In this document: positions 33,145 to 42,143 of the stretch, in pieces
Position numbering within the stretch: the stretch's first letter is position 1
How the letters are laid out: the number at the start of each line of letters is the position of its first letter
Source of the DNA: an uncultured Selenomonadales bacterium
GTDB taxonomy: Bacteria; Bacillota; Negativicutes; Selenomonadales; Selenomonadaceae
Assembly (NCBI GenBank): GCA_946183785.1
Contig: CAMHCS010000010.1
Location: 1-64,000 of the forward strand
Length of the DNA: 64,000 nt
Direction: 5' to 3'
Translations under genes and position numbers: made by a program
Notes under the pieces: model-generated
What the model was told of the DNA's origin: nothing
The model's database searches: none
The model's input: only the letters and a program-made list of their open reading frames with translations

Positions 33145-33816
33145 TCACTCCAACGAAACGATCTTGTGCTTCAGCACGTAAATCAGCGCCTGCGTGCGGT
33201 CGTTGACGTTCAGCTTGCGGAAGATGTTCGTCAGATGGTTCTTGACCGTCTTCTCACTGACAAACAGAGCCTTTGCAATATCCTGATTGGAAAAGCCTTT
33301 CGCGATACAAGCCAAGACGTCCATCTCACGGGACGTCAAACGATCGCCCCGACCGTCGCGCCACATTTCCTTCGCCTTCGCCTTGACGTCCGCGCCGTCG
33401 GAAAGGCCTCCGAAAATCCTCTCGGCAAGCTTCGGATAAACGAAAGTTCCGCCGCCCGCGACGACGTGAATCGCCTTGATCAGCATTGTCGGCTCCACGT
33501 CCTTCAGCAGATAGCCGAGAGCGCCGTTTCGAAGCATTTCCAGCACATATCGATCGCTGTCATGCACAGTCAGCGCGATGATACGCGTCTTGACCCTCGC
33601 GGCGACGAGCTGCTTCGTCACCTCGATACCGGATAGGCCCGGCATATTGAGGTCAATCAAAAGGACGTCTGGCTGGAGCACCAGCGTCCGCGAAAGTGCC
33701 TCCTGCCCCTCCGAAGCCTCCCCGACGACCTCAAGATCGTCCTCGAAATTCAGCACCCTTTTGATCCCTTGACGCAAAAGCGAGTGATCGTCCGCAATCA
33801 GGATCTTGATTGACAT
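33145..33816 (-). CDS. NarL/FixJ-type response regulator
   Basis: A 223-residue two-component regulator. The receiver domain starts 'IKILIADDHSLLRQGIKRVL'; the phosphoacceptor is Asp55 in 'VLLIDLNMPGLSG', and 'YLLKD' carries the conserved lysine. The C-terminal LuxR-type helix-turn-helix is 'LTSREMDVLACIAKGFSN' and 'VSEKTVKNHLTNIFRKL'. ATG 33816 follows AGAGGT. No histidine kinase gene is adjacent, so it is an orphan here. It lies 22 nt downstream of the pilQ-like secretin gene and may be co-transcribed, suggesting a link to pilus or surface expression (inference). Confidence 0.93.
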   Translation of the reverse strand: MSIKILIADDHSLLRQGIKRVLNFEDDLEVVGEASEGQEALSRTLVLQPDVLLIDLNMPGLSGIEVTKQLVAARVKTRIIALTVHDSDRYVLEMLRNGALGYLLKDVEPTMLIKAIHVVAGGGTFVYPKLAERIFGGLSDGADVKAKAKEMWRDGRGDRLTSREMDVLACIAKGFSNQDIAKALFVSEKTVKNHLTNIFRKLNVNDRTQALIYVLKHKIVSLE

Positions 33817-33838
33817 GGCCCGCACCTCTTTCTAAATA

Positions 33839-35299
33839 TTAATTAGATGAATTATGATTTATATCATGTACGACTTTCGCCGTAAGGAAAATCATGACCT
33901 CAGAATCCGTCTTGCTCGTCCGCACATTGCGGAAAAAGGCACCAAGAATCGGAAGGTCGCCTAAAAAGGGAATCTTCGACAATGTTTTCGACTCCTCGCT
34001 TCCGATCAGGCCGCCGATTACCATCGTCTCGCCGTCCCGCAGGCGCACCTCCGTATCGGCGGAACGCTTATTGAAGCGATAAGCAGAAAGCGAAGCCACA
34101 TAAAGGGGCGAGCTGACTTCTGTATGCACTTTCGCCGTAATGTCTCCGTTCGCACCCACGCGCGGCGTACAGCGAAGGATGATGCCCGCCTCGCGGTATG
34201 TCACCGAAGTCGTCGTCGTCGAATTCGTTACCGAAACAGTCTGCACCGGAACTTCGCCGCCGATGTTGATGACGGCCTCGCGCCCCTGCAGTGTCGTGAT
34301 ATTCGGACGCGCAAGCAAGTTCGCCTTGCCGTCCGTAATCAGCGCGTTGATTTTCGCACCGTAATAAAACTCGAAGGGATATCCCTCCGGCCCTCGCCCA
34401 AAGCGAATGATTCCGGGAACGGAACCGTCGCCGTCCGTATAGCTGCGGCGCACCGTCACGCGAGGCACGTCCTCGGTGACGGTCGTATAGGAACCGTCGG
34501 CGTTCTGCACTGTATGACGGCGCGTCTCGTAGTCGGTCCTATGCTCAGGATATTGGGGAACTCTCGACCACTCCCACTCGACGCCAAGCTCCTTAGCCGC
34601 GTTCTTGTCGATGGAAACGACCTTTGCCTCCAACGATATTTGCGGCGGCGGCTGGTCCAGCGCCGCAATCAGCTTTTCCGCCGCCTTCGCCTCCGAGGCC
34701 GTACCGTAAAACACGATGCTCCCCGTCGTAGGATCGGCAAGAATGCGTGAATCGTCGCGCCCGTTTCCGTGTCCTTCCCGCGTCACAGTATGGATATCCG
34801 CGTTGTCCTCCGACGCCGAGGGAGTCCGCTGCGTCTCCCGCACACGCGTCGATGCCCCGTTGTCGTCATACGGCATCAAAGACAACGCCACTGCCTGCGA
34901 AACCGTATCAAGATCCGCGTACTTCACAGGGAACACATAAGGGCGATAAAGTCCCTGCACGCCCGTCCGCGAGGCTGTGATAATCGCCACGCCGCCCGTT
35001 TCCCCAAGGGAAAGATCGTCCGCCGCCGCAATCATTGCGAAAGCCTCTTCCGGCTCCACCTCGTCAAGGTGAATCGTAATCGTGCCCTGCACCGAATCGT
35101 CAAGCACGAGGCCGACCCCGCCAAGCTCGGCGACCGACGCCAGCACGGCGCGGACGTCCGCGTCCACGACGTGAAGCGTTACAGGACGGGCAAATGCGAG
35201 ACGGGACGGCAAAAACAGGAGCACAGTCGCGCATAAAAACAGGAAACGTTCCATGAAACGGAAAAATCCCACCGCCCCGTTGGACTGCTGCTCGTCCAT
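33839..35299 (-). CDS. Type IV pilus / type II secretion secretin (PilQ-like)
   Basis: A 486-residue secretin. A signal segment (~17-38, 'FLFLCATVLLFLPSRLAFA') precedes an STN/N0 domain ('VTLHVVDADVRAVLASVAEL'), an N1-like domain ('YVFPVKYADLDTVSQAVALS') and the C-terminal secretin domain ('ARPNITTLQGREAVINIGGE', 'YREAGIILRCTPRV', 'IPFLGDLPILGAFFR'). Secretins form multimeric outer-membrane pores, so the cell envelope is diderm. ATG 35299 has GGAGGTG 6 nt upstream. The upstream partner is a PilP-like gene, separated by a MITE; other pilus genes are not nearby. Confidence 0.92.
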   Translation of the reverse strand: MDEQQSNGAVGFFRFMERFLFLCATVLLFLPSRLAFARPVTLHVVDADVRAVLASVAELGGVGLVLDDSVQGTITIHLDEVEPEEAFAMIAAADDLSLGETGGVAIITASRTGVQGLYRPYVFPVKYADLDTVSQAVALSLMPYDDNGASTRVRETQRTPSASEDNADIHTVTREGHGNGRDDSRILADPTTGSIVFYGTASEAKAAEKLIAALDQPPPQISLEAKVVSIDKNAAKELGVEWEWSRVPQYPEHRTDYETRRHTVQNADGSYTTVTEDVPRVTVRRSYTDGDGSVPGIIRFGRGPEGYPFEFYYGAKINALITDGKANLLARPNITTLQGREAVINIGGEVPVQTVSVTNSTTTTSVTYREAGIILRCTPRVGANGDITAKVHTEVSSPLYVASLSAYRFNKRSADTEVRLRDGETMVIGGLIGSEESKTLSKIPFLGDLPILGAFFRNVRTSKTDSEVMIFLTAKVVHDINHNSSN

Positions 35300-35399
35300 A
35301 TCCCACCTCCAAATCCGTATTTTACGGTTAAAAAACGCAACGATCTTTGCCTTCCCTCAAGTGAAAGGCAAATTTAGCCAGAATCAATCATAAGCCCCA
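35300..35399. other. Intergenic sequence upstream of the secretin gene
   Basis: About 100 bases between the MITE and the secretin start. It holds a small CTTTGCCTT/AAGGCAAAT inverted repeat near 35346-35373 but no clear promoter, so after MITE insertion the secretin gene may depend on read-through. Confidence 0.3.
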
Positions 35400-35567
35400 T
35401 TAAGGAACCACTGAATAAGTCCCTCCGCGCCTCTGCCGGGTCTTTTTCCGCCTGTCGTTGTCAAATCCCTCTCGACGTAGCGATGCTACGCCTTCGAGGG
35501 ATTTTCCTAGACAGTCGAAAAAATCCCTCGACAGATGCACGAATTGACTTAATCAGTGTTTCCTTAA
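35400..35567. mobile_element. MITE-like element, 168 bp with 22-bp terminal inverted repeats
   Basis: The ends 35400-35421 and 35546-35567 are inverted repeats over 22 bp with two mismatches, both beginning TTAAGGAA. The interior has a nested hairpin (AAATCCCTC/GAGGGATTT enclosing CGTAGC-GAT-GCTACG at 35476-35490). There is no coding capacity. It lies between the PilP-like and secretin genes and its right end supplies the stop codon of the PilP-like gene. A possible TTAA target duplication is hidden in the symmetrical ends. Confidence 0.75.
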
Positions 35568-36097
35568 CTTTTATTATAATTTGCCCTCGACAGGGAGAGT
35601 TCCCATTCTCCCATCGCCGTCGAGACCGTCGCCGTGTTTTCCGTCAGGGAACCCAGTGTCACGCCGTCTTTTTCCTCGCCGGGTGCCAAAAGGATTTGCC
35701 GCTTGCCGACGGACAGGATTGCCCGCCGTTCGTTCTCGGAAGAAATGACGCCGACAAGCCGTATTTCCTCCTCTTTGAGAGTGGAAGACGGCTGACGAGA
35801 CAATTCCGCTCCCGGCTTCGGCTTCGGACTTGCCGTCGAGGCCAACGCCCTGCTTTGCTCCCGCGTCGGGTGCTCAGGCAAGAACGGTGAAACCAGTTCG
35901 CCCTGTGTAACCGGATATTCGCGCACCGTATGCAGTTCACCCTGCGTCTTGCTTTCAGTCGCTGACGATGGCACGCGACTTGGCGCAGAAACCGAAAGCT
36001 CCGCCGTGCGTACAGGACAAGCCGCATAACTCACGCCCAACCCAAGTGCAACAGCGGCAAGAGCCGCACAGGCAAGCGCCGCCGTCGGACGGTTCAC
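35564..36097 (-). CDS. PilP/GspC-like pilus assembly protein
   Basis: A 177-residue protein: N-terminal hydrophobic anchor ('AALACAALAAVALGLGVSYA'), a Pro/Ser-rich linker, and a C-terminal beta domain ('RLVGVISSENERRAILSVGK', 'LLAPGEEKDGVTLGSL', 'TVSTAMGEWELSLSR') with the HR-domain pattern of PilP and GspC, which connect the inner-membrane platform to the secretin. The GTG at 36097 overlaps the pgi stop by 4 nt. Its TAA stop lies in the terminal repeat of the MITE, so the native C-terminus may have been altered. Assignment rests on pattern and on the neighbouring secretin. Confidence 0.72.
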   Translation of the reverse strand: MNRPTAALACAALAAVALGLGVSYAACPVRTAELSVSAPSRVPSSATESKTQGELHTVREYPVTQGELVSPFLPEHPTREQSRALASTASPKPKPGAELSRQPSSTLKEEEIRLVGVISSENERRAILSVGKRQILLAPGEEKDGVTLGSLTENTATVSTAMGEWELSLSRANYNKS

Positions 36098-37554
36098 GCC
36101 TTTTTTGCCCTCGTCTGCTTGACTTCGGCGAGACGCGGTCCCATAATCCGCTTATAGGCTTCGACGCCCGGCTGGTTGAAGGCGTCCACGTCGGCGAACT
36201 CGCCTTCGTAAGCGACGGATAAAGCCAGCATATACATCAGCTCACCCAGATGGTAGGCGTTCAGCGTCGGAAGGGTAAAGCACGCGCTGTAACGCCCATT
36301 GGACGCCAAAGCTTCCTCGTTCGATACCCGGGCGACCTCCAGCGCCTCCGCCATAGTAACGCCCGAACTATCTGAAAGCTTTTTCGCTTCAGGGAACACG
36401 TCGGGAATAATGCAGTCTTCGGGCCAGTCCGCCACACGTATGAACTGCACAATCTTGTTCAGCCGTCCCTCCTGGTGCTGCTGCGTCTGGGCATGCATAT
36501 CAGTGGTGCCGACGGCGACCAGCGGCGTGCGCCCATAATAAACCTTGTTGCCCGCGCGGTCATCCTCCTTGCCGAGGGACTCGGCAAGAAGCTGGATATA
36601 CCATTCGGACAGCGATTTCAAGTAATCGCCGTAGGGCATCATGACCTCGATCTCCCGTCCGTGCTCCTTTGCCGCCGCGAATTTCAGCGCCGCGTTCAGC
36701 ATTGCCGGATTCTTCATCATGTCGTCAGTCTTGCAGGCTTCGTCCATATCCCGCGCCCCCTTGAGGAACGACTCGATATCAAAACCGAAGCAGACCGCCA
36801 GCGAAAGCCCGACGTCCGAGAACACCGAGAACCGCCCGCCCACGCCGTCCGGTACCCGGAAGGTCGGCCAGCCCTTTTCCATGGCCAGCTTCTTCAAAAT
36901 CGTCGGCTTTTCCTCATTCGGGTCGGTGACCGCGACAACTTCGGTCTCCACGTTCGCCGTCCTCGAAAGTTCGTCGTAAATTACCATAAAATTTGACATC
37001 GTATCAAGAGTGCCGCCCGATTTCGAGATCACGAGCAACAATACGCGAAGTGCGCGCTTCCTGTGGGTCTTCGCCACTTCCGCCTTATGCGCGAGGTACT
37101 TCAAAAGATCCTTCGTGCGGCGCGGATCGATATTGTTGCCGCTGAAATAGACCTCAGGCCAGCCATCGCGATCCTCCGGCGTCATCGCGTTCCAGAACTC
37201 GCCGCATCCCACGTCGAACAGCACCTTGTTGCCGAGGAACGAACCGCCGATCCCGAGGGAAACAACGACGTCCACGCGCCCCCTGACGTCCTCGCCGAAC
37301 TTCTTCAGCTTTTCGATATCGGCGGGCGAATTGAGATTTCCGTCCTTCACATAAGGAAGCTGCGGAAACAATACCAGCTCCGGCGTTCCGTCCTTCGACA
37401 AATGCCCGCGCACCTCGCCCGTCTCCCGCATATGACAGACGGCTTTGTGCGCCGCCTTCGCGTCGGGCAGCTCCGCCTGCGTGACCTTGCCCTCGCCGAA
37501 GAGATTCGTATAGTCAAAAGTGAAGCCCGACGGCAATACAATTTGGTTCCCCAC
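36094..37554 (-). CDS. pgi: Glucose-6-phosphate isomerase
   Basis: A 486-residue phosphoglucose isomerase. 'VVSLGIGGSFLGNKV', 'VISKSGGTLDTMSNF', 'VGGRFSVFSDVGLSLAVCFG' and 'QQHQEGRLNKIVQFI' mark the substrate and catalytic regions. It interconverts glucose 6-phosphate and fructose 6-phosphate. The start is a GTG at 37554 with GAGGGAAAG upstream. It belongs to a run galU-pgi-pilP-like with short gaps and sits with sugar-nucleotide genes, linking glycolysis to UDP-glucose supply. Confidence 0.95.
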   Translation of the reverse strand: MGNQIVLPSGFTFDYTNLFGEGKVTQAELPDAKAAHKAVCHMRETGEVRGHLSKDGTPELVLFPQLPYVKDGNLNSPADIEKLKKFGEDVRGRVDVVVSLGIGGSFLGNKVLFDVGCGEFWNAMTPEDRDGWPEVYFSGNNIDPRRTKDLLKYLAHKAEVAKTHRKRALRVLLLVISKSGGTLDTMSNFMVIYDELSRTANVETEVVAVTDPNEEKPTILKKLAMEKGWPTFRVPDGVGGRFSVFSDVGLSLAVCFGFDIESFLKGARDMDEACKTDDMMKNPAMLNAALKFAAAKEHGREIEVMMPYGDYLKSLSEWYIQLLAESLGKEDDRAGNKVYYGRTPLVAVGTTDMHAQTQQHQEGRLNKIVQFIRVADWPEDCIIPDVFPEAKKLSDSSGVTMAEALEVARVSNEEALASNGRYSACFTLPTLNAYHLGELMYMLALSVAYEGEFADVDAFNQPGVEAYKRIMGPRLAEVKQTRAKKA

Positions 37555-37573
37555 AACTTTCCCTCGCTTTCCC

Positions 37574-38458
37574 TTATTTCTTTTCTTCCAAGAGCGGACC
37601 GATTGTCTTTACCAGATATTTCATGAAGCGGTCGCGAAGCTCCGGGCGCTTCAGCGCCTGCTCCACGGTTGCCTCCAAAAAACCTTCCTTGTCGCCGATA
37701 TCGTAGCGGCGGCCGAAGAAATTGTACGCGTAGACCGCCTGCTGTCCGGCCAATACACGGATCGCGTCGGTCAGCTGAATCTCGCCGCCGCGTCCCGGCT
37801 GCGTCTTTTCCAATATCGTAAAGATTTCCGGATCGAGAATATAGCGTCCAAGTACCGCCAGCCGTGAAGGGGCTTCCTCCGGCTCCGGCTTCTCAATCAG
37901 GTCCATCGCCTGCCAGACGTTCGGCTTCACCGCCCGGGGCGTGACAATGCCGTAATTTGAGACAGCGTCCGCCGGAACCTCCTGCACGCCGAGCACGCTG
38001 CCGCCGAGGTCGTTGTAGACGTCGATCAGCTGCGACAGGCAGGGCGCCTCCGCATCCACAAGATCGTCGCCCAGCATGACCGCGAAGGGCTCGTAGCCGA
38101 CAAACTGTTTCGCGCAGAGCACGGCATGGCCGAGTCCCAGCGCCTCTTTTTGGCGAATGAAATGAATCGTAACCTCGGAGATTTCCTCGACCATTTTCAG
38201 CTGGTCATATTTGCCCTGCGCCTTCAGCTGCATTTCCAGCTCCAGCGAACGGTCGAAATGATCCTCGATCGAGCGCTTGTTGCGTCCGGTGATGATCAAA
38301 ATCTCCTCGATGCCGGAATCAATCGCTTCCTCAATGATAAACTGGATTGCCGGCTTGTCGACGATTGGCAGCATTTCCTTCGGCTGTGCCTTCGTCGCGG
38401 GCAAGAATCGCGTCCCAAGCCCCGCCGCCGGAATAATCGCCTTGCGAATCTTCTGCAC
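37574..38458 (-). CDS. galU: UTP-glucose-1-phosphate uridylyltransferase
   Basis: A 294-residue GalU. 'IPAAGLGTRFLPATKAQPKE' binds the nucleotide. 'MLPIVDKPAIQFIIEEAIDS', 'VMLGDDLVDAEAPCLSQLI' and 'GRGGEIQLTDAI' complete the family signature. It makes UDP-glucose from UTP and glucose 1-phosphate. Located 13 nt after the phosphohexomutase gene and just before pgi, it forms a compact route from hexose phosphates to UDP-glucose, which galE nearby can epimerise. Confidence 0.96.
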   Translation of the reverse strand: MQKIRKAIIPAAGLGTRFLPATKAQPKEMLPIVDKPAIQFIIEEAIDSGIEEILIITGRNKRSIEDHFDRSLELEMQLKAQGKYDQLKMVEEISEVTIHFIRQKEALGLGHAVLCAKQFVGYEPFAVMLGDDLVDAEAPCLSQLIDVYNDLGGSVLGVQEVPADAVSNYGIVTPRAVKPNVWQAMDLIEKPEPEEAPSRLAVLGRYILDPEIFTILEKTQPGRGGEIQLTDAIRVLAGQQAVYAYNFFGRRYDIGDKEGFLEATVEQALKRPELRDRFMKYLVKTIGPLLEEKK

Positions 38459-38471
38459 GGATTACAACTCC

Positions 38472-39824
38472 TTACGCCCTGATTTTCGCCAAAAGCTCGT
38501 CCGTCTTTTCCTTCAGGAGCTTCTCGTCTCCCTTAGTCTCCACGTTCAAGCGGATCACCGGCTCCGTGTTGGACATGCGCAGATTGAAGCGCCAGTTGTC
38601 GAATTCCACCGAGAGGCCGTCCACCTTGTTGACCTTGCCTTTCGGTCCATACTCGGCTTCGAGCTTCGCGATGATGGCCTTCGCGTCGTCCACCGTCGAA
38701 TTGATTTCGCCGCTGCACGGGAACTTCGCCATGCGCTCCGCCATCAGCGCCGAGACCGCCTTGCCCGCCTCAGAGACCAGCTCCATCGTCGTCAGGAACA
38801 CCAGCATGCCGCTGTCGCAATACGAGAAATTGCGGAAATAGTGATGGGCGCTCATCTCTCCGCCGTACACCGCATCTTCTTTACGCATCTTGTCCTTGAT
38901 GAACGCGTGGCCGCTCTTGCACATGACCGGTACGCCGCCGAACTTCTCGGCAATCTCGATCGTGTTCCAGGTCAGCCGCGGATCATAAATGACCTTGCCC
39001 CCCGGATTCTTCTTCAGGAAAGACTGAGCGAGGAAGCCTACCATATAATAGCCCTCGATAAAGCCGCCCTGCTCGTCGAACAGGAAGCAACGGTCGAAAT
39101 CGCCGTCCCATGCAAAGCCCATAGCCGCCTTGTGCTCGCGCACCGCTTTCGCCGTCGCGTCGCGGTTTTCCGTCAAAATCGGATTCGGCACGCCGTTCGG
39201 GAAATTGCCGTCCGGCTCGTTGTAGACCTTGACCAGCTTCACCGGCAGCTTCGCCTCCAGCTTGTCGATGATTGGCCCCGCCGCGCCGTTTCCGGCGTTC
39301 ACGACTACAGTCATCGGCTTCAAAGCCTTTGCGTCGATATATGTCAAAAGATGCTCGACATATTCGTCCGTCACATCCCGCTTCTCGACCTTTCCCTTCG
39401 GGCCGTCGTAGGGCTTGAAATTCCCTTCGATGGCAAGGTTCTCAATATCCTTGAGCCCCGTGTCGCTGGAAATCGGGATCGCCTTCTCTCGGACCAGCTT
39501 CATGCCGTTGTAGTTTTTCGGGTTATGACTGGCTGTGACCATAATGCCGCCATCCAGTCCCAAATGGAACGTGGCGAAATAAATCATCTCGGTGCCGCAC
39601 TGCCCGATGTCGACCACGTCGCAGCCCGACTCCGTCAATCCCCGCGTCAGCGCCTCGGAAATCGCCGGACCGGACAGACGGATATCGTGCCCCACCGCCA
39701 CGCGCTTCGCGCCCAAAAGCTGGACAAACGCCTTACCCACACGATAAGCAAGTTCCTCGTTGACCTCGTCCGGATAAATACCGCGCACATCGTAAGCGCC
39801 AAAGCCTTTTCTGCTGAGTTCCAT
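38472..39824 (-). CDS. Phosphoglucomutase/phosphomannomutase
   Basis: A 450-residue alpha-D-phosphohexomutase. The phosphoserine loop is 'MVTASHNPKNYNGMKLV', the metal loop 'FAWDGDFDRCFLFDEQ', the sugar-binding loop 'VYGGEMSAHHYFR' and the phosphate-binding C-terminal 'LRMSNTEPVIRLNVE'. The GEMSAHHYFR form is seen in dual-specificity PMM/PGM (AlgC) enzymes. It provides glucose 1-phosphate to galU and possibly mannose 1-phosphate. ATG 39824 has GGGAGGGAA upstream. Substrate preference is not decidable from sequence. Confidence 0.93.
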   Translation of the reverse strand: MELSRKGFGAYDVRGIYPDEVNEELAYRVGKAFVQLLGAKRVAVGHDIRLSGPAISEALTRGLTESGCDVVDIGQCGTEMIYFATFHLGLDGGIMVTASHNPKNYNGMKLVREKAIPISSDTGLKDIENLAIEGNFKPYDGPKGKVEKRDVTDEYVEHLLTYIDAKALKPMTVVVNAGNGAAGPIIDKLEAKLPVKLVKVYNEPDGNFPNGVPNPILTENRDATAKAVREHKAAMGFAWDGDFDRCFLFDEQGGFIEGYYMVGFLAQSFLKKNPGGKVIYDPRLTWNTIEIAEKFGGVPVMCKSGHAFIKDKMRKEDAVYGGEMSAHHYFRNFSYCDSGMLVFLTTMELVSEAGKAVSALMAERMAKFPCSGEINSTVDDAKAIIAKLEAEYGPKGKVNKVDGLSVEFDNWRFNLRMSNTEPVIRLNVETKGDEKLLKEKTDELLAKIRA

Positions 39825-39918
39825 AATATTCCCTCCCGATTTGTCAATATATATAGATAGTATTCGCCCTATAGGTAAAAAATCCTCCTACAAAACGCAC
39901 ATAAATAAAAAAATTGTC

Positions 39919-41262
39919 CTACGAATTCGGCGACGCGTCGTGAAGCGTCTTTCGCACCATTGTATAGGCGATGGCCAGCGGTACGCACGCACCAATCCAG
40001 GCCATCGGATTTGCGAAACACGCGCCAAGATAGCCGAAGCGATCGATCAGGAATATCGCCGCCATCGCGCGCATAATAAGCTCCATGATGCCCGCGAAGG
40101 TCGGCACCACCGTCTGCCCCAACCCTTGCAGCGTGAAACGGAAAATGAACAACAGCGAAAGCACGAAATAACAAAGGCCGTTGACGACGAGGAAGGTGCG
40201 CCCCATGGCTATGACCTCCGGCTCTCCCGCGCCGACAAAACCTTCGATCACGAAACCGCCGCACAGGATATTGAACGCCGCCGCAATCACACTGAACGCC
40301 ACCGACATCATGGCGCAGGCGCGCACTCCTTCGCGAATCCGTGACAAGCGGCGCGCGCCAAAATTTTGCGCGGTGTATGTCGCCATCGCCATGCCGAAAG
40401 AGATCATCGGCATGACCGCCACCGCGTCCACGCGCTGCGCCGCCGCATAGGCAGCAATCGATTGAGCGCCAAGCCCGTTCAATGCACCCTGTAAAATAAT
40501 CGCGCCGAGGGCTACCACCGACGACTGGAAACCCATGGGGAACCCAATCCTCGCGTGCGCCCAAAGCTCCGCCTTCGTCAGCCGCCAGTCCTCCCGCCGA
40601 ATCCAAAGTGGGGAAATATGGCGGCGGATATAGAGGAAACAGGCCAGATTCGCAATGACCTGCGATGCCGCCGTCGCAAGCGCAGCCCCAGGCACGCCGA
40701 GCCCGAAGCCGAGAATGAAGATCGGCTCGAAAACGATATTGATAAAAAGCCCGCCGGACAGCATGATTGTCGCCAGGCGGCTGTCGCCCAACGCGCGAAT
40801 CAGGTTCGTCTGCATCGCGAACAGGCTCATCAGCGGCGTGCCCGCGCAAATAATCGAAATAAACGAAACCGCGTCGTCGAAAATCTCCGGCGGCGTGTCG
40901 AGCGCCGTCAGTACCGGCCGTATCAATGGCAGCCCCAAAAGCACCAACCCCGCCGCCATTACAACAGAAAGCACCGTACAAGCCGCTGCGCTCCTCCGCA
41001 CACCCTCCTCGTCCTTTGCGCCAAAAGCCTGTCCGGTCTTGATTGCCAGCCCTGTCGTCATGCCCATGACGAAGCCGATCATCAGAAACATCAGGCAGCC
41101 CGTGCAGCCCACCGCCGCCAACGCCTTCACGCCGAGGAACCGTCCGACGAGGAACGTGTCGGCAAACGCGTACATCTGCTGAACCATATTCCCCGCAATC
41201 AGCGGCAGCGCGAAAAACAGAATCAATCGCCAGGGCTTTCCCTCGGTCATATCCTTTGCCAT
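39919..41262 (-). CDS. MATE-family efflux transporter
   Basis: A 447-residue protein with about twelve membrane helices in two homologous halves ('LILFFALPLIAGNMVQQMY', 'ALAAVGCTGCLMFLMIGFV', 'IGFPMGFQSSVVALGAIILQ'). These are the features of the NorM/DinF-type MATE family, which exports drugs or metabolites in exchange for Na+ or H+. The N-terminal 'MTEGKPWRLILFFALPL' is typical of clostridial members. It lies 94 nt upstream of the phosphohexomutase gene; co-transcription is possible since I see no terminator. The substrate is unknown. Confidence 0.93.
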   Translation of the reverse strand: MAKDMTEGKPWRLILFFALPLIAGNMVQQMYAFADTFLVGRFLGVKALAAVGCTGCLMFLMIGFVMGMTTGLAIKTGQAFGAKDEEGVRRSAAACTVLSVVMAAGLVLLGLPLIRPVLTALDTPPEIFDDAVSFISIICAGTPLMSLFAMQTNLIRALGDSRLATIMLSGGLFINIVFEPIFILGFGLGVPGAALATAASQVIANLACFLYIRRHISPLWIRREDWRLTKAELWAHARIGFPMGFQSSVVALGAIILQGALNGLGAQSIAAYAAAQRVDAVAVMPMISFGMAMATYTAQNFGARRLSRIREGVRACAMMSVAFSVIAAAFNILCGGFVIEGFVGAGEPEVIAMGRTFLVVNGLCYFVLSLLFIFRFTLQGLGQTVVPTFAGIMELIMRAMAAIFLIDRFGYLGACFANPMAWIGACVPLAIAYTMVRKTLHDASPNS

Positions 41263-41296
41263 GAGTCTTCTTTCCTTTTAATGAAAACCAAATCCA

Positions 41297-42058
41297 TCAG
41301 AATCCTGTCATTTTCGTAACGAAGCAGCGAAGCTCCTCGCGTATCACGCAAACGCTGTCTTCCAGCGCGCTCGCTTGTGGAGCCAGCCACATATAATGAA
41401 ACAGGCGCGGCTCCGCATTCGCCCGATAGCCCGCCGGAAAAGGCGTGACTGCAACGCCATATTTCTCAAAATTCAACACCGAACGCTGCATATGATATGC
41501 CGAAGTTACTAAAATCGGCCTTTTAAAGCCTCGTTCCTTTAAAAGCATCGCCGTGTACTTCGCGTTTTCACCTGTCGTCCTGCTTTCCATCTCTAAAATG
41601 ATATCTTGATCTGGTATCCCAAGCCCCAACAGATTCCGACGCGCAACATCCGCTTCCGAAGCGGAATCCTCGAACACCTTTCCGCCTGTAAAAAGAATAG
41701 GAACATGAAGACGATGATAAAGACGCGCCGCCGCAAGAAGACGCGTAGACGAACCTTCACTGAGTCCGTCCACGCCGTCAAGATCGGGCGTCCCTTTCGT
41801 CGACCCGCCCCCCAGCAAAACGATCACGTCCCCAGAAGGATTCTGCGGCAAAGGATATGCAGCTTCGAGATTGCGCATCATCGCCGCTGACAAATACGGC
41901 GTCGAAAGCGCGTAGAACGCCAATGTCGCAACGAGAAGTGCCGCCGCGATTCCCTTTTCCCTTCGCCGGAAGAGTTTTGCCGACAACAAAAAGAACACCA
42001 GCAGGAATATCCCCGGCGGCGTCACGAACGCCGCGCCGAACTTCAAAAAATATATCAC
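41297..42058 (-). CDS. YdcF/ElyC-family membrane protein (DUF218)
   Basis: A 253-residue protein with two N-terminal membrane segments ('FVTPPGIFLLVFFLLSAKLF', 'GIAAALLVATLAFYALS') and a DUF218 domain: 'VIVLLGGGS', 'PILFTGGKVFEDSASEADVA', 'SRTTGENAKYTAMLLKE' and 'ILVTSAYHMQRSVLNFEKYG'. Family members (ElyC, SanA, YdcF) affect peptidoglycan or envelope polysaccharide metabolism, but their reaction is unknown. The start is taken as GTG 42058 with GGAAGGGGG about 8 nt before it; the longer frame adds 15 poorly conserved residues. Confidence 0.88.
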   Translation of the reverse strand: MIYFLKFGAAFVTPPGIFLLVFFLLSAKLFRRREKGIAAALLVATLAFYALSTPYLSAAMMRNLEAAYPLPQNPSGDVIVLLGGGSTKGTPDLDGVDGLSEGSSTRLLAAARLYHRLHVPILFTGGKVFEDSASEADVARRNLLGLGIPDQDIILEMESRTTGENAKYTAMLLKERGFKRPILVTSAYHMQRSVLNFEKYGVAVTPFPAGYRANAEPRLFHYMWLAPQASALEDSVCVIREELRCFVTKMTGF

Positions 42059-42143
42059 AAAGCCGCCCCCTTCCGACAGGGAGCGGCCCCATAGCCTTCG
42101 CACGGGATTATTCTTCCCGGTCTGCGGTTTGTTTTCGTATTTC

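Noticed and set aside
38277-39860. Long plus-strand frame of 527 codons.
   Set aside because: It lies opposite galU and the phosphohexomutase, both of which show complete family motifs.
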